Below, in pieces: positions 49,301 to 60,100 of a DNA stretch of 64,000 bases. The DNA comes from Allolobophora icterica (lineage: Eukaryota > Annelida > Clitellata > Crassiclitellata > Lumbricidae). The position numbers and the translations under genes are program-made. The first letter of the stretch is position 1. The number at the start of each line of letters is the position of its first letter. The DNA is taken from NCBI GenBank assembly GCA_963556255.1, contig OY744615.1, positions 18,267,077 through 18,331,076 of the forward strand. The letters are read 5' to 3'. Under the pieces are notes generated by a model. The model had not been told where the DNA came from and searched no databases. It saw only the letters and a program-made list of their open reading frames with translations.

Positions 49301-50425
49301 CATGCAGTACACCGCATCATCCAGGATGTCGGAGATGTTCGTGCCACGGTTCCCAGAAACTGGACATAAAACTTCCGGCTTGTTTGTTGCCCTTGCTGGA
49401 AGATCTCCCAGGTGCTGGTGACTTCTCCTTGTTTCTACAGCGGAGGCAGGCCTTGCCTTCTCACGTCGCTTCATCTTCGGGGGCGAGACCCTGCCCCCAC
49501 TCACAATATCAGATGTAGTCATCAGATCATTCTGCAATATACTCATACTACTATCCATACTTTTCTGTCTTTCATGACTGATGTCGTTACCAGTGCCATC
49601 CACATTTAGGTATTTGAAAGAATCTTCTAGCTGGCACTCCGGTTTTTCTTGGACATCAATGTTTGAACTATAATTCTTTGCATTTTCACTAGTTATTTCA
49701 TCTTCATCTCTTGACAGTCCATTCGTGGTCAAACACTTTGAACTATCTACAGCGTCTTTTGGAAAATCATTATTATTATAAACTTGATTTGCTGATTTTG
49801 GACGACTATCATGGCAATTGTTGCGTGCCTTTGGACTGCAGTTCAGTGACTGCTGATCTGGCACTGGACTATATCTGCAGTTCTCAGAATTAGGCATACA
49901 GCCTTGGCTAAAGCATCCTCGTTTTGGACTAGAATTACAGCTCTGGTTTGTTGATTTTGGAGTGCCAGAATTAGTTGATTTTGGACAGCCCAAGTTTGTT
50001 GATTTTGGACAGCCAGAATTTGTTGATTTTGGACAGCCCAGGTTTGTTGATTTTGGACTGTGTACACTGTGCTGGTGCCCCATTACTGGACTTTGAAAAG
50101 CAGCCTCACAGCTTCCGTTTAGATCAACCTCTGCACTTGGTGCTGAACAGCCCTCACCGGTATAGCAATTGTGTTTCTTGTTCTTGAATGAACCAAACAA
50201 CTGTTTGTGAAAACTTAAAGCGGGTTCACAGTTATAGAGATCAGAGTTTTCTTGTGACAATGGACAGAGTTCTGAACCAGGAGGATCGCTAGCAACAAAA
50301 CCAACGTAAGAAGAAGGGATTCTTCTGAAGCTCTTGAGAACAATTTTACTGCTGTCACTTTTTGTCGACGAATCCGCTTCATACCCTTTAGAACGAGAAA
50401 TATGCTTCTTGAACTTTACCCACAT
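36963..50425 (-). CDS. SOCS7: SOCS6/SOCS7-type suppressor of cytokine signalling
   Basis: A predicted adaptor that binds phosphotyrosine through SH2 and recruits elongin B/C-CUL5 ubiquitin ligase through its SOCS box (family knowledge). Four exons join in phase: 50425-47302, 41253-41168, 39674-39506 and 37312-36963. They total 3729 nt, or 1242 residues plus TGA. The SH2 domain spans about residues 1073-1175, with FLVRDSSD at 1095-1102. The SOCS box has BC-box SLQHICRF at 1189-1196 and a Cul5-box LPIP at 1210-1213. Segments such as QGITHHTR and APVQLLYPVSR point to the SOCS6/7 branch, closest to SOCS7. The protein is about twice the length of human SOCS7, resembling the long-N-terminus insect form. 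The N-terminal ~1040 residues are largely disordered, with Ser-rich, acidic and PxxPxR segments. Confidence 0.93.
39506..39674 (-). CDS. SOCS7: SOCS7-like coding exon 3 (SH2 N-terminal half)
   Basis: The acceptor is TTATTTGCAG and the donor AAAG|GTAAGA. The exon encodes 56 residues: CGWYWGPLGWENAEAKL, then DGSFLVRDSSDDRYILSLSF and GITHHTRIEHYK. The FLVR arginine that binds phosphate is present (residue 1098). The last base joins the next exon to restore a glycine codon. Confidence 0.96.
39723..39850. repeat. (GTAT)n array in a SOCS7-like intron
   Basis: About 31 GTAT units begin only about 50 bp upstream (on the gene's strand) of the SH2 exon acceptor. A short CAA-rich stretch lies between. 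Confidence 0.93.
41168..41253 (-). CDS. SOCS7: SOCS7-like coding exon 2 (86-nt linker exon)
   Basis: The acceptor TGTTCATTTTAG and donor GAT|GTATGT are strong. At 86 nt the exon supplies exactly the two-base phase correction needed between the giant exon (ends phase 1) and the SH2 exon (starts phase 0). It encodes SSSASSFVTNSSPGTNSDF then IKSFVQLKD. VQLKD runs directly into CGWYWGP, as LQD does in SOCS7. Confidence 0.85.
41560..42968. mobile_element. hAT-type element, family GGGCGTCC, 1.4 kb
   Basis: Perfect 15-bp ends CAGGGGCGTCCATCC and GGATGGACGCCCCTG are flanked by CCTGTAAT (41552-41559 and 42969-42976). It is inserted in the intron between SOCS7-like coding exons 1 and 2. Inside, a 46-bp segment (42360-42405) recurs inverted at 42703-42748 with about two mismatches. 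A plus-strand open frame ending at TGA 42444-42446 includes LDSDNDDEQKTHLLKGQWIE, an unrecognised acidic sequence. No hAT transposase motif was seen, so it is probably non-autonomous. Confidence 0.88.
47302..50425 (-). CDS. SOCS7: SOCS7-like coding exon 1 (giant N-terminal exon)
   Basis: This is a single exon of 1041 codons plus one base, with donor ACAG|GTATGG at 47301. The first in-frame ATG (50425) is chosen. An upstream GTG at 50443 lies in the same frame, which stays open back to a TGA near 50486, and a plausible 5'UTR acceptor (TTGTTTCAG) lies at 50535. The protein begins MWVKFKKHISRSKGYE. Residues 124-163 are five tandem PKSTN-containing octapeptides. Residues about 515-630 hold degenerate SKQSENLYVSS-like repeats. 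A stretch near 760-790 is acidic and ends in LPPLPSRNY, a PxxPxR SH3-ligand pattern. A basic Arg/Ser-rich stretch follows. No enzymatic domain is visible. Confidence 0.88.
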
Positions 50426-51017
50426 AATATTGTCCTCACCCACCTCAGCACACTTTTGTCCAACACTTTTGCATGGAATGTTTCACTGGCGGAATATTCC
50501 AGTTTTTGACTTCAAGGTGTTGCCACATCTTGCACTGAAACAAGCATATTTCTAGTTCTAAGTAAGAAATAACTTTCTACATTTTTACTATAGAATGTAT
50601 CTGAAAATAAGGTTCCCATCAATAATCACATCAAGGGTAGGCCTACACATTCACTGAGCACCTTTAAGAAAAACTTCATTTACAATAGATCCAGTGGAGA
50701 AACGTGGTACCTCAACTAGAACCAAAATAGAAAGTCACAAGTTTTTAGTTAGTTGTGACTCACAACTAACTAAAAAATACATAGGAATGAAGTACATTGT
50801 GCTTCCACTTTAAAGCAAACTTGCACAATAAAATTATGATAGCATACTGTAAAACCTCTTTTAAGATCTGGGTCCCAATTAAGCACCTGCCTCCATTGAT
50901 TGATTGGGGATATCCATTTGTGCAAATACAAAGGCCTCCTTTAAATGCCTGTCCCTGATGAATGCTGGATTTTGTATAGGTACCATTATGCTGGTATCAG
51001 TGTGTAACTGTGTATGG

Positions 51018-51240
51018 CAGAGGCGTAACTTTGGTCTAAAAAGTGGGGGACCAATTTCTTACATACACGAAGCAAGGTGGGGACTGGGATCTCTGGGAAG
51101 GCACAATAATAAAACATTGATTGGCACTGTTCAAAAAGTGGGGGTTACAGTACCTCCAATCCAAAAAGTGGGGGTACGGTACACCAATCCAAAAAGTGGG
51201 GAACGAGTACCCCTCGTACCCCCCACAAATTACGCCTATG
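51018..51240. mobile_element. hAT-type MITE, family GGCGTAACTTTGG, copy 2 (223 bp)
   Basis: It begins CAGAGGCGTAACTTTGG and ends CAAATTACGCCTATG, with perfect duplications GTGTATGG at 51010-51017 and 51241-51248. The interior has three AAAAAGTGGGG repeats. It lies in the probable 5' intron of the SOCS7-like gene. Confidence 0.88.
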
Positions 51241-51980
51241 GTGTATGGTATGTAAACATCACATGAACAACGCAGATGAAGCTGATAAAATCGCACAACT
51301 ATGTTTCAACAGTGCAATTTGTGGTATTTCTGGTAAAAGAAAATATAAATATGGCATTTTACCACTTCGTGTAAATAAGTACCAACATCTTAAATGTCAG
51401 TCTCCAACTGCTGTCAAAGGTAAAAACCAGGATTAGTGTGATGAGTACCATAGGTAATGATGGTACTTCTCTCTTTCATCCCTTTGGTTTAGATCAGGAT
51501 GGGGTAATGATGATGATGGCGTTCAAAGTTTCATGATTGCCCCAAATTTCTGTGCTAGCTCACCACATGTATACATACAACATCATACTTTAACTCACTG
51601 CATAGCTCATATATCTTCTTCAGTATACGCATCACCATAATCAATTGGCAAAATTATTGCTTAAAAATACAAAAATATTGCCTTATCATGGGTTTGTATG
51701 CAAAACTGCAAAGGGAGACCTGCAGCAAAATCTGTATATTAATGTACAATCAGTTAGGCTTATGCAGTAAGCCTATGCACCATAAAATTACAAAATGATT
51801 TGAGTAAAAACAACCATCACAAACGTAGCCTACCTAAAAATTGTTCTAAAACGTGAAATTCCTTACCAATAAATAAACACTCGCAATGTTAGGTCCGAAT
51901 GATTTAGTAGGATTCTACAGCAAATTTCGTGCATAATACAGGGCTTTTTCCAAGAATTGGTTGTACACATTCAGGCCTAC

Positions 51981-52370
51981 CTGGGCTGGATCGGAACAAA
52001 CAACGCCGCCGTGGCCAACCAGGGACTGGCGGTTCTAACAATAACCGCCGTCTGCAAGCGCCAGGGCCCTATAACTAACTACATCGTCGAAATCAATACT
52101 CGTCTTAAAACGGCCACTCTCCAATCACCGTTCACGGATACGAAGCGCAGTAGGTTAGGATAACGATAGCCAAAGTCTGCTAATAAACGCAGGGCCCTAA
52201 GAAGAGACTGCGAGGTCTAGCCGAGATCTAGCATCGACGCAAGGTCCAGCTGAGAAGGCCTGGAGCGTCGGTCATCGCCTGAGACGCCGTCTGTTTATTG
52301 GTCCACCCGACCATCCCTGGCACCGGTCTGCCACTGCCATCGCTGGCAGACGCGACCACGCATCGATTAT
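51981..52370 (-). other. candidate non-coding first exon of the SOCS7-like gene
   Basis: On the minus strand this GC-rich stretch ends in CCCAG|GTAGGC, a good donor at 51980. The 5'UTR acceptor before the giant coding exon is at 50535. Together they would give a non-coding leader exon and a 1.4-kb first intron. The upstream boundary is not defined by sequence. The call is inference; transcripts would decide it. Confidence 0.35.
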
Positions 52371-52390
52371 TATAATATGGCGGACAACGA
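52290..52390 (-). promoter_or_regulatory. candidate promoter between the divergent SOCS7-like and NOP58 genes
   Basis: An inverted CCAAT box (ATTGG, 52297-52301) and a YY1-like AATATGGCGG (52374-52383) lie in a locally GC- and CpG-richer patch upstream of the candidate SOCS leader exon. NOP58 begins 1.75 kb to the right in AT-rich DNA, so the two genes may not share one promoter. The call rests on motif position only. Confidence 0.35.
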
Positions 52391-53498
52391 GACACTCCGC
52401 CTCGTGTCCATTTATGAAGCGCTATGCCTTAACATTAACGTAATAAATTATGTAATTTAACTTTCTCGCTAAGCAACATCTTTTTATCGCATTTTCAAGT
52501 TTGCGCAACACAACAAACTAAAAAAGTTCCCAGACATAGGCCTATTAATATTTAAGATTTAACTTTGCAAAGCGATTTTCTGCAGTTGTGGAGAACACAT
52601 ATCGCGGTGGCACAAAACATTCAGCGAAATTGATCATCACCCCAAGAAATTTTGAGACTACATTCGCTAGGCCGCGAAAGTCTGATGGAATATTAAATTA
52701 TTTTGTCGATGCTAGGAGTCACGTGCTAGATTCACGAACTGATCGTGCAGCAGATATATAGGTCTACCATGGAGTGCTGTACATATAGGGTCGTAAACTT
52801 GTGCTTATATTGTCATCGTGGACTGTGGTGAGCGCGATGAAACGGAAAATTTATAAGTGCGATTGTCAAAGTATTCGCACGTAGGCCAAGGCGTAGCCTA
52901 GGCCTAAATGATCACGCGGTTAAATGACCAAAATAATTATTATTCGAAATAAATCCAACTGGTTTTCAGACTGAATTACGTCAACCTGAATTACGTTTGT
53001 CTTCGCTGAATGCTGTCTAAATTTAGGTCGAACCGCATAGTCACAAATTCCATATAGGCCTACCTGCCTGGAAGGTGCACAAGCACCTAGACCTAGACCT
53101 ACACGGTAGGCCTACACCTATAGCTGCGATCGAGCTGTGCTCATCGAGTTCTTAATTATCCAGTAGGCCCTATGCAAGACAATAAACATGTAAATGTAGG
53201 CCTACACGTTTTCTTTATAGCGACTATGTTCTCGACCCTGCTCATTTTCAATTAATTGACCGGGTGAGAATCCAGCTGGGATCACCACCGCTGACCGTTT
53301 GAATGGGTGCCACATATATAAGGGCCCATCGTGTACGACAGTACGTGATTCTCATCCTATGGGTCGCCGTACGTGCACCCGCAAGTGGGTCGCAAAGAAC
53401 GTCCAAGAGGGTCGCCAATTTTCCAAGGAAATTGAAAATTTTCTCACTGAAGCACTAGAGAGTTCTAATAGGCGTAATTTACGGGGGGTACGAGCCTG

Positions 53499-53903
53499 TA
53501 GAGCTGTACCGATAAGGCTTTTTGCCGATTATTCCGATACCGCGTATAGCCGATTATTGTAATAGACGATACCGCGTATGAAGCCGATTATTTTAGTTTC
53601 GCCCAAAAACTACGCATACGACGTTGTATAAGGGCTATCAAGGAGTTTCCAGTCCTGTGTATAATATGTCATTGGTTTCTACAGCGTCTGCTAAGTAGTG
53701 CAATGCTAAATATAAATCAATAATAAGAAACAAGACATAGACACTCGTGCTCAGTTTTCTATTTGTAACGAAAATTGTGCAAAAAACGTCAACTGTAAAA
53801 TAATTTGCATCGGCGCCGATACTTTTTCTCCGATACCGTTTATGCCGATTCCTCTAATAATCGGCCCTATTACAAATGCTCCCGATGCATCGGTACAGCT
53901 CTA
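53499..53903. mobile_element. hAT-type element with TAGAGCTGTACCGAT ends (405 bp)
   Basis: Inverted ends are TAGAGCTGTACCGAT and ATCGGTACAGCTCTA. The right flank is GTACGAGG. The left flank has GTACGAGC separated from the end by CTG, so the duplication is imperfect. The interior is rich in CCGATTATT and CCGATACCG subterminal motifs. It lies in the interval upstream of NOP58, inside what looks like a fragment of the GGCGTAACTTTGG MITE family. Confidence 0.72.
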
Positions 53904-54135
53904 GTACGAGGGGGTGTACCCGTACGGTGGGAGGGAAGAGATAGTTGACAAGACGCCATTCGATGAGCGCGTTCCTCGTAGTATAGCGCTACAAAATTTT
54001 AAACTTTAGATCGTATTTTTAGCTTAACATTCTAGTTCCGTTTCCTGTAAGCGAAAGCTATTTCAAAGGCGTGCGCGAAAGTAATTAATGAAGTGACAGT
54101 ACTAATCTAACTAAATAGATTTAGGGTTTGCTAAA

Positions 54136-54180
54136 ATGCTTGTTTTATTCGAGACCGCAGCCGGCTTTGCCGTATTTAAG
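54136..54180 (+). CDS. NOP58: NOP58 exon 1 (start codon)
   Basis: This exon encodes residues 1-15, MLVLFETAAGFAVFK, then a GTACTT donor in phase 0. The ATG at 54136 is chosen because the family begins with MLVLFE at exactly this point. The exon is too short to stand out as an open frame and was recognised by its protein motif. Confidence 0.93.
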
Positions 54181-57100
54181 GTACTTGCTGTTTTCTTCTT
54201 GGTGATTGTTTTATTATAACTGGGTCGGTGAGACTGTGATGGCCACGTGTTGAATTGAGCGCTGGTTTATCGACAATATTTTTGTTACATCTGAAAGCTA
54301 TAAAATTCCAAAGCAGTGCCTCATAGTTATATACAGATGAGGAAATGGAGCTGGACAAACTCATTACAGAGTAATGCCATTGTCTTTTACAGGATGCTGC
54401 AAGCTATTTGATGATGATTGACGCAACATGTATGATATATATATTTGAACTGCTTTCTCAAGTTTTCGATAAAAGCGTTGTTCGACGTCGTAAATAATTG
54501 CAATGAGTTTTGCAATTCAGATGTATGGGTCATTAAATATTTTAGTTTTGTTAAAATCCACTTAGCAAGCGTTTGTTAATTTACAGTGCTTAGTTACACA
54601 TATGCTACCGTCTGAAAATAAATAAAAAAAGTTGAATTCAGCTTGGGCCTTCTATGGCAGATCACATTTAGACAATGTGACTCCCAGACTGGGAGACAAA
54701 AGGACTGCATGGGATATGACAACACATCTTCTGGGCACTCGTATCATGTCCGAAGTATGTTGAGCATATTCCAATCTGGGAAACTCAGAAGTGGCATTCT
54801 AATGCATTCAATTGTGTGTGAACTGAACTTAATGGATCAGATCACTGATGATGTACACAAAGCGTGGAGGACATGTGGATGTGTGTTTCAAATGTATCTG
54901 CATAAGTTAGCTGGCAAAGCGCATTTTGTTGTGAAAAGATTGTCTTGCACAGTCTTACCTGTATTCTGTATATAAAAAACTTACTCAAATGAATAATATA
55001 TTTCATGCAATAAAAGTCTTGTTGCATGCATCTTATAGTGTTCGTGACTCTTTGATCACTTGATTTATTAGAACTGATGCGCGGAGCTTGCAGTGCTCTA
55101 TTCTCTCCCAGTGTGGAACGGCCATACTGTTTATGTGCTGAGCTATAGCCAGATTGTGGTTGAATTATACCAAAACTGGAAAAGGCTATGAAATCTTTTG
55201 GACTTTTTATTGTTTCTGTCAACTTAGGCATAGATTGTTGACATTTTCGTAAGGAGCTTCCTGAAATTTGCTTCTTCGTTGGGTAACAATATAAGTTAAA
55301 TTGTGTAAATTTATGTGAGATACATTTGTGTACAATACCACTGAGATTTATTAATGTTCTTATTCAGATGTGCCTGTTGAAGCCTGGCATAGTGAGCATT
55401 ACAGATTGATATGTGATATGTTTTCAGGTTTTGGGATATAAACTTGAAGAGGTGAAGAATTGCTTATGGGGGAGAGGAATGCACAAAATGTCAAATCTTT
55501 TAGACAACCAATTATACTTGGCAAAAATGATGTGGCATTGTGCTGATATGCCATGTTTGTTGGTTTGTTATAGCTGCTAAATGAGAAAAAGCTGAAAAAA
55601 GTTGACCAGCTGTTTCAAGACTTTCAGAATCCAGAAGAGGCAAACAGCATGTAAGTGATAGCAACATTTTGTTCGTGAGAAGGAACTAGTTTCCAGGAAA
55701 TAGAACATGTATGAGTAACGTGTTTAAATTTCTGTAAGAGAGTGGTTTCCTATATTTTTTATCAGTGGATATGAATTTGTTACAATTTTGGCAAAATGAT
55801 GTCTGTGACAGCACATGCTTGAGACAGGCCAGTAAACAGTACTAACTTGTGGCAGTTCAACAAATAGTTTAAACAGTAGTTTTTGGTTACGATTGACGAA
55901 TGCATGCTGCTGAAACCACTTGACAGTTTATAATTATAGTAATAGGTTTTGGAGTGCATTGCTGAGACCAGTTAACAATTGAATAGTTTCAGTAATACTT
56001 TTTACTATCATATTAAAATTATAGGCAATTTAGCAAACATTTATTTATAGTTTATTAGCTAGTGGTTTCACTGTGAATTGCTCAGACCATTTTAAATTTG
56101 CGATAAATGCAGAATATGTTTTTGTTATGGTTGATGACAGCACATTGTGGAAACCATTTAACAGTTTAAATATGTTTCTGGTTTTAGTTAATGGCATCAG
56201 AATGCATTGCTAAGACCATTTAACATACAAAATAAATAAAATATTATTTTTAGTTATGGTTGTAGACCATTTAACAATATATATTCACAATTTTTTTGAT
56301 TGGTCGTATATGCAATGTTGAGAGTATTTCACATTGCAACAAAACTTAGTTTGGTCGATTACAACATAATGTTGAGACCATTCAAGAGTTGTAACCTTTA
56401 ATTAAAACTGTAAATAACTTTTAGATCAACTTTTTGATCAACTGTACCAAAAGTTAAGGTTTGAATGTATATAATTATACGTTTACTTAATTTGGGAATT
56501 TCGTATTAGCACTTGCAATTTACGCTTGTTCCTTAAAATTATTGAATGTTTGGGAACTTTTTGTACTTAGTCACTAGAATACTTAAAGTTAAGAAAATAA
56601 GCTATTTTTTACAAAAATTAGTAAAGGCATGAAAGCTGTGTGCTGTTGTCGGACAGAAAAGGGTCAGAACGGAACAGACCGTCTTCTATGTTAGGTGTTG
56701 GTAAAATTGCCAGCAGTTACCTCATTGCTAACAAACTTACAGAAAGGGGATGTCTTATAACTTAATTATCCACATAAAAATTGAATTAAATTTGTACAGA
56801 GGTTCAGGTGTACAGAGGGTAAAAACCCATTTTGTCACTCAATACTATCAACGCAAATTGGTCCAGAGACTTATGAACATGATGTTATATGTCAACTTTG
56901 GACAGGAGTCCATTCAGTGTGTGTTTTAACCCATCATTACTGTGTCATGCACTGTCATCTAGTTCTCTGTGTGCTTTTGCTTATACTGTTGAAATTTCTG
57001 TCAGTAATGACATTTAAAATCATTTCGGCAAGTGTAGAGAGCACCCATGATTCGGGTTTCTTCAAATTGTAGTGTTTATTTTATACAGTACCTCTTCAAA

Positions 57101-60100
57101 GAAACTCATCAAATAAATGGTGCTGTATGACGTTATAATTACAATTACACTAATTAAAAAATTACAGATCTAATGCTTTCCTTTTGACTTTTAACACTAG
57201 AGTGACTTAACAGGCTGATCATTGCAAACTGTGACATGAATGAATCACCTGTAATAATGCATTTAACATGTATCACAGAATTAAGGATTCTGGTGAAAAT
57301 GTTATGTTTTGCTGATGAAATGAAACAGTAGGTAGTTAGCACCAGTCGATGAGTGTAACCATGTGCAAGAGATATCACCAAGGCTGTCCACGTTTGTTGA
57401 CATCGATGCAACACAGCTTCTGGAACTGTGAATATTGTGCCAACTTTCCACTCGGATGGATGTGGTGCTTAAGAGCTTGCCAGTGATGACTCTTCCAGCT
57501 GTCTTGAGCATTATTTTCTTACAGATCTATGAACTTTTACACTGCTTAGCCTGACAAGTTGCTTTGTTAAGCTTCTTGATACATGTATACATAATGCATG
57601 CTTGCAGACCAAAGTGCCATTTTTTATGTCCCCCAAAGCTATCAACTTAACGTTGTTTTGGTTAATGTGCCACACAAGAACTGTTGTGTAGTGCTAAATA
57701 TTGTCTTTTACAGCTGGGTGTAATGCTAAACTTGTACATGCTCTGTAAGGCATAGTGTAGCATCACCCTGCATAGGGGATTGCTGTGCTGTCGTGGGATT
57801 AGAACCCTTACCATTTGAGATGGGGCACCGAGCTGTAGCTCCTATTCACCATAGTTGCAGGGCTGTTTTGCCTCGAATACATAGACTACAGTGTCATCAG
57901 CCCAATTGATGTCATTGTGACCCTCGGTTGGCATGCGTGATGGGAACCTTGTCAAAAGTTCGACCAATCAGCATGTGTTGCTGTCACCCTTTGTTGGCGA
58001 GCATGGGGAACTTGTCAACCGTTTCATATGGCATGGGAAACACTGTTGTGCCCAATTAATATCGCTGTCGCCCTCTGTTGCACACATGAAGCACCTCCTC
58101 GACAGTTCAACAAGCATGGGAAACGGTGTATTTTCACTTGCCTTGCTTTGGTTTCAGCTATTTCATTATTATCGCTTTTACATATTGCTCAGTTAACATG
58201 CTGGGACACAAGGCATGTGACCTAATGACTTCGCATTAATGAATCCACTGTATTGGGCAATTCCTGGGTTTTTCTAATTGTTTGGGGGCAATTAAAATGT
58301 AAACAAAGTAAATGTAATTCTAATTGTTTCTAGTTCTGAGTGTTTTAATTTCTATTTTAGATTGCAACTTGTACAGTTCCGGAAGTTCAAAGATTCGGTT
58401 GAAGCTTTGGAGGGTAGGCAATGAAATGATTGCATCTGTTGATTAGTGTCACTTAACCGACTTGCTGTTTTTGTATAATTACACACATTGATACTACAGC
58501 ATATTACATAAGGTGTCATAAGTGGATTTTATTAATGCATTTTATGTGTTGAGACAACACCTTTGCTGTAGTCTGTGTTACATGGTAAATTTGATAGTAT
58601 TCAGAGGTTTTCAGTCTTCAATGCCCAGTTTTTGGATGGATTAGGCTGAAGAAGCTTTTGTTTCACTCTTTAGGACTTTTTAACCATGGATGGGAAATTA
58701 TGGATTTGGTAGTGCATTACTGAGCAAATAGTGTCCCCTATTTGTTCAGTATGTTTGGCGACCACCCAGCCAGCTACTCTAGCCTGTATGAAACTTGTAA
58801 GAAGGGGTGTTATTGGCTCTGCCTTGGTTTGATGGAGACCTGCCCTTGGCTGACCAATAAATTTTGTGCTTAGATCAAGATTTTATCAGTTGTGTCAGAA
58901 CTGATCATGGTGGAAAAGCCTTTCAATTAGCACCACTACAACCCTACTTCATCTTTTGTTCTGACACATATGGGCTACTGCAATTTTATCCTGGCAAGCA
59001 TTCTCAAATTTAGTCTGCCTTTTTTATCCTTCCTGAACTGCCCAGCCTGACTAAAGCCAATTTCCAAGAATTCTTATTCATGTCAGCATATGTGAGACAT
59101 ACAGTGCATTGGTTCCTGTCAAGGAAAATCAAGTTTTGACCTCGTCTTGGGTTGGGTCTTGGCGGTCAGCTGTGCCTCAGCATAAAAACAGCTGTTGTTG
59201 ATGCTCATTTTCAGCTCATTCGGCTGTTACACCCTATTAAAGTTAGGCACTCATGCTTTTACCTCCTCCATCAGCTCCGTACCATCTGCCGTTTCCTCTC
59301 CTTTCATGCTGTCACTATTTTAATTCATACCCTTATGTGCACTAGGGTGGTAACACTGTCTGTGCTAAACTTTCACTAGCTAACATTTTGAAGCTTCAGT
59401 CTGTTTTAAGACCTCTGCCTTTCTTACTGGAGGTTAGGGCATAGCCGGGTGCCGTTTTTCAACCGGGTACCGGGTCCGGGTAGTTTGAATAAAATCTGCC
59501 GGGTCCGGGTACCGGGTGCGGGTATTAAAACTAAAAGCGGACAATCAGATATATGCACCAAAGTGTATGCTACCGTCTACTATTATAATGACGTCTGTTG
59601 AGTGTTGACCTACCAAAACCAATATATACGTCGTCTCCTGAACTATACAGAGCATGGCATGGGAGAAGGGAACTATAGGCGTGAAAGAGAGCTTAGAAAC
59701 TGTCTTTCACGGCTTTAAGGACACGCCGCGTACCGGCCTAAGGAGGAGGGAAGGGGGAAATAAACGGGGACTGTAAAAGCTGCCTTGTTTCAATGACACG
59801 CAGGCTACAGGCCCAAGAACTTCAAAGGCTAACGACTCTCGCTCGACCCAACCATACGACTTTTGTAAAGACTGACCATGGGAACTTACAGCCCATTTAT
59901 TGCTGTAATTAACGGTGCTCTTATTTACATAGAAAGACCGCTGGTTTCCCACGGTCGTCTGCTTTACTGAGCGCATGTCGCAATTCTGCACCTCTGGCAT
60001 GGGCCAGGTGACTTGGGCTTACTAAAAAAGTGGTTTCAGTGTTTTGTGATTTCGTCGTTCATAAATTTGTTTTGATAAAAGAAAAATTACACACCCGGAA

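Noticed and set aside
50426..50443. GTG at 50443 as SOCS start
   Set aside because: Non-ATG initiation is unlikely when an ATG lies six codons downstream in a reasonable context.
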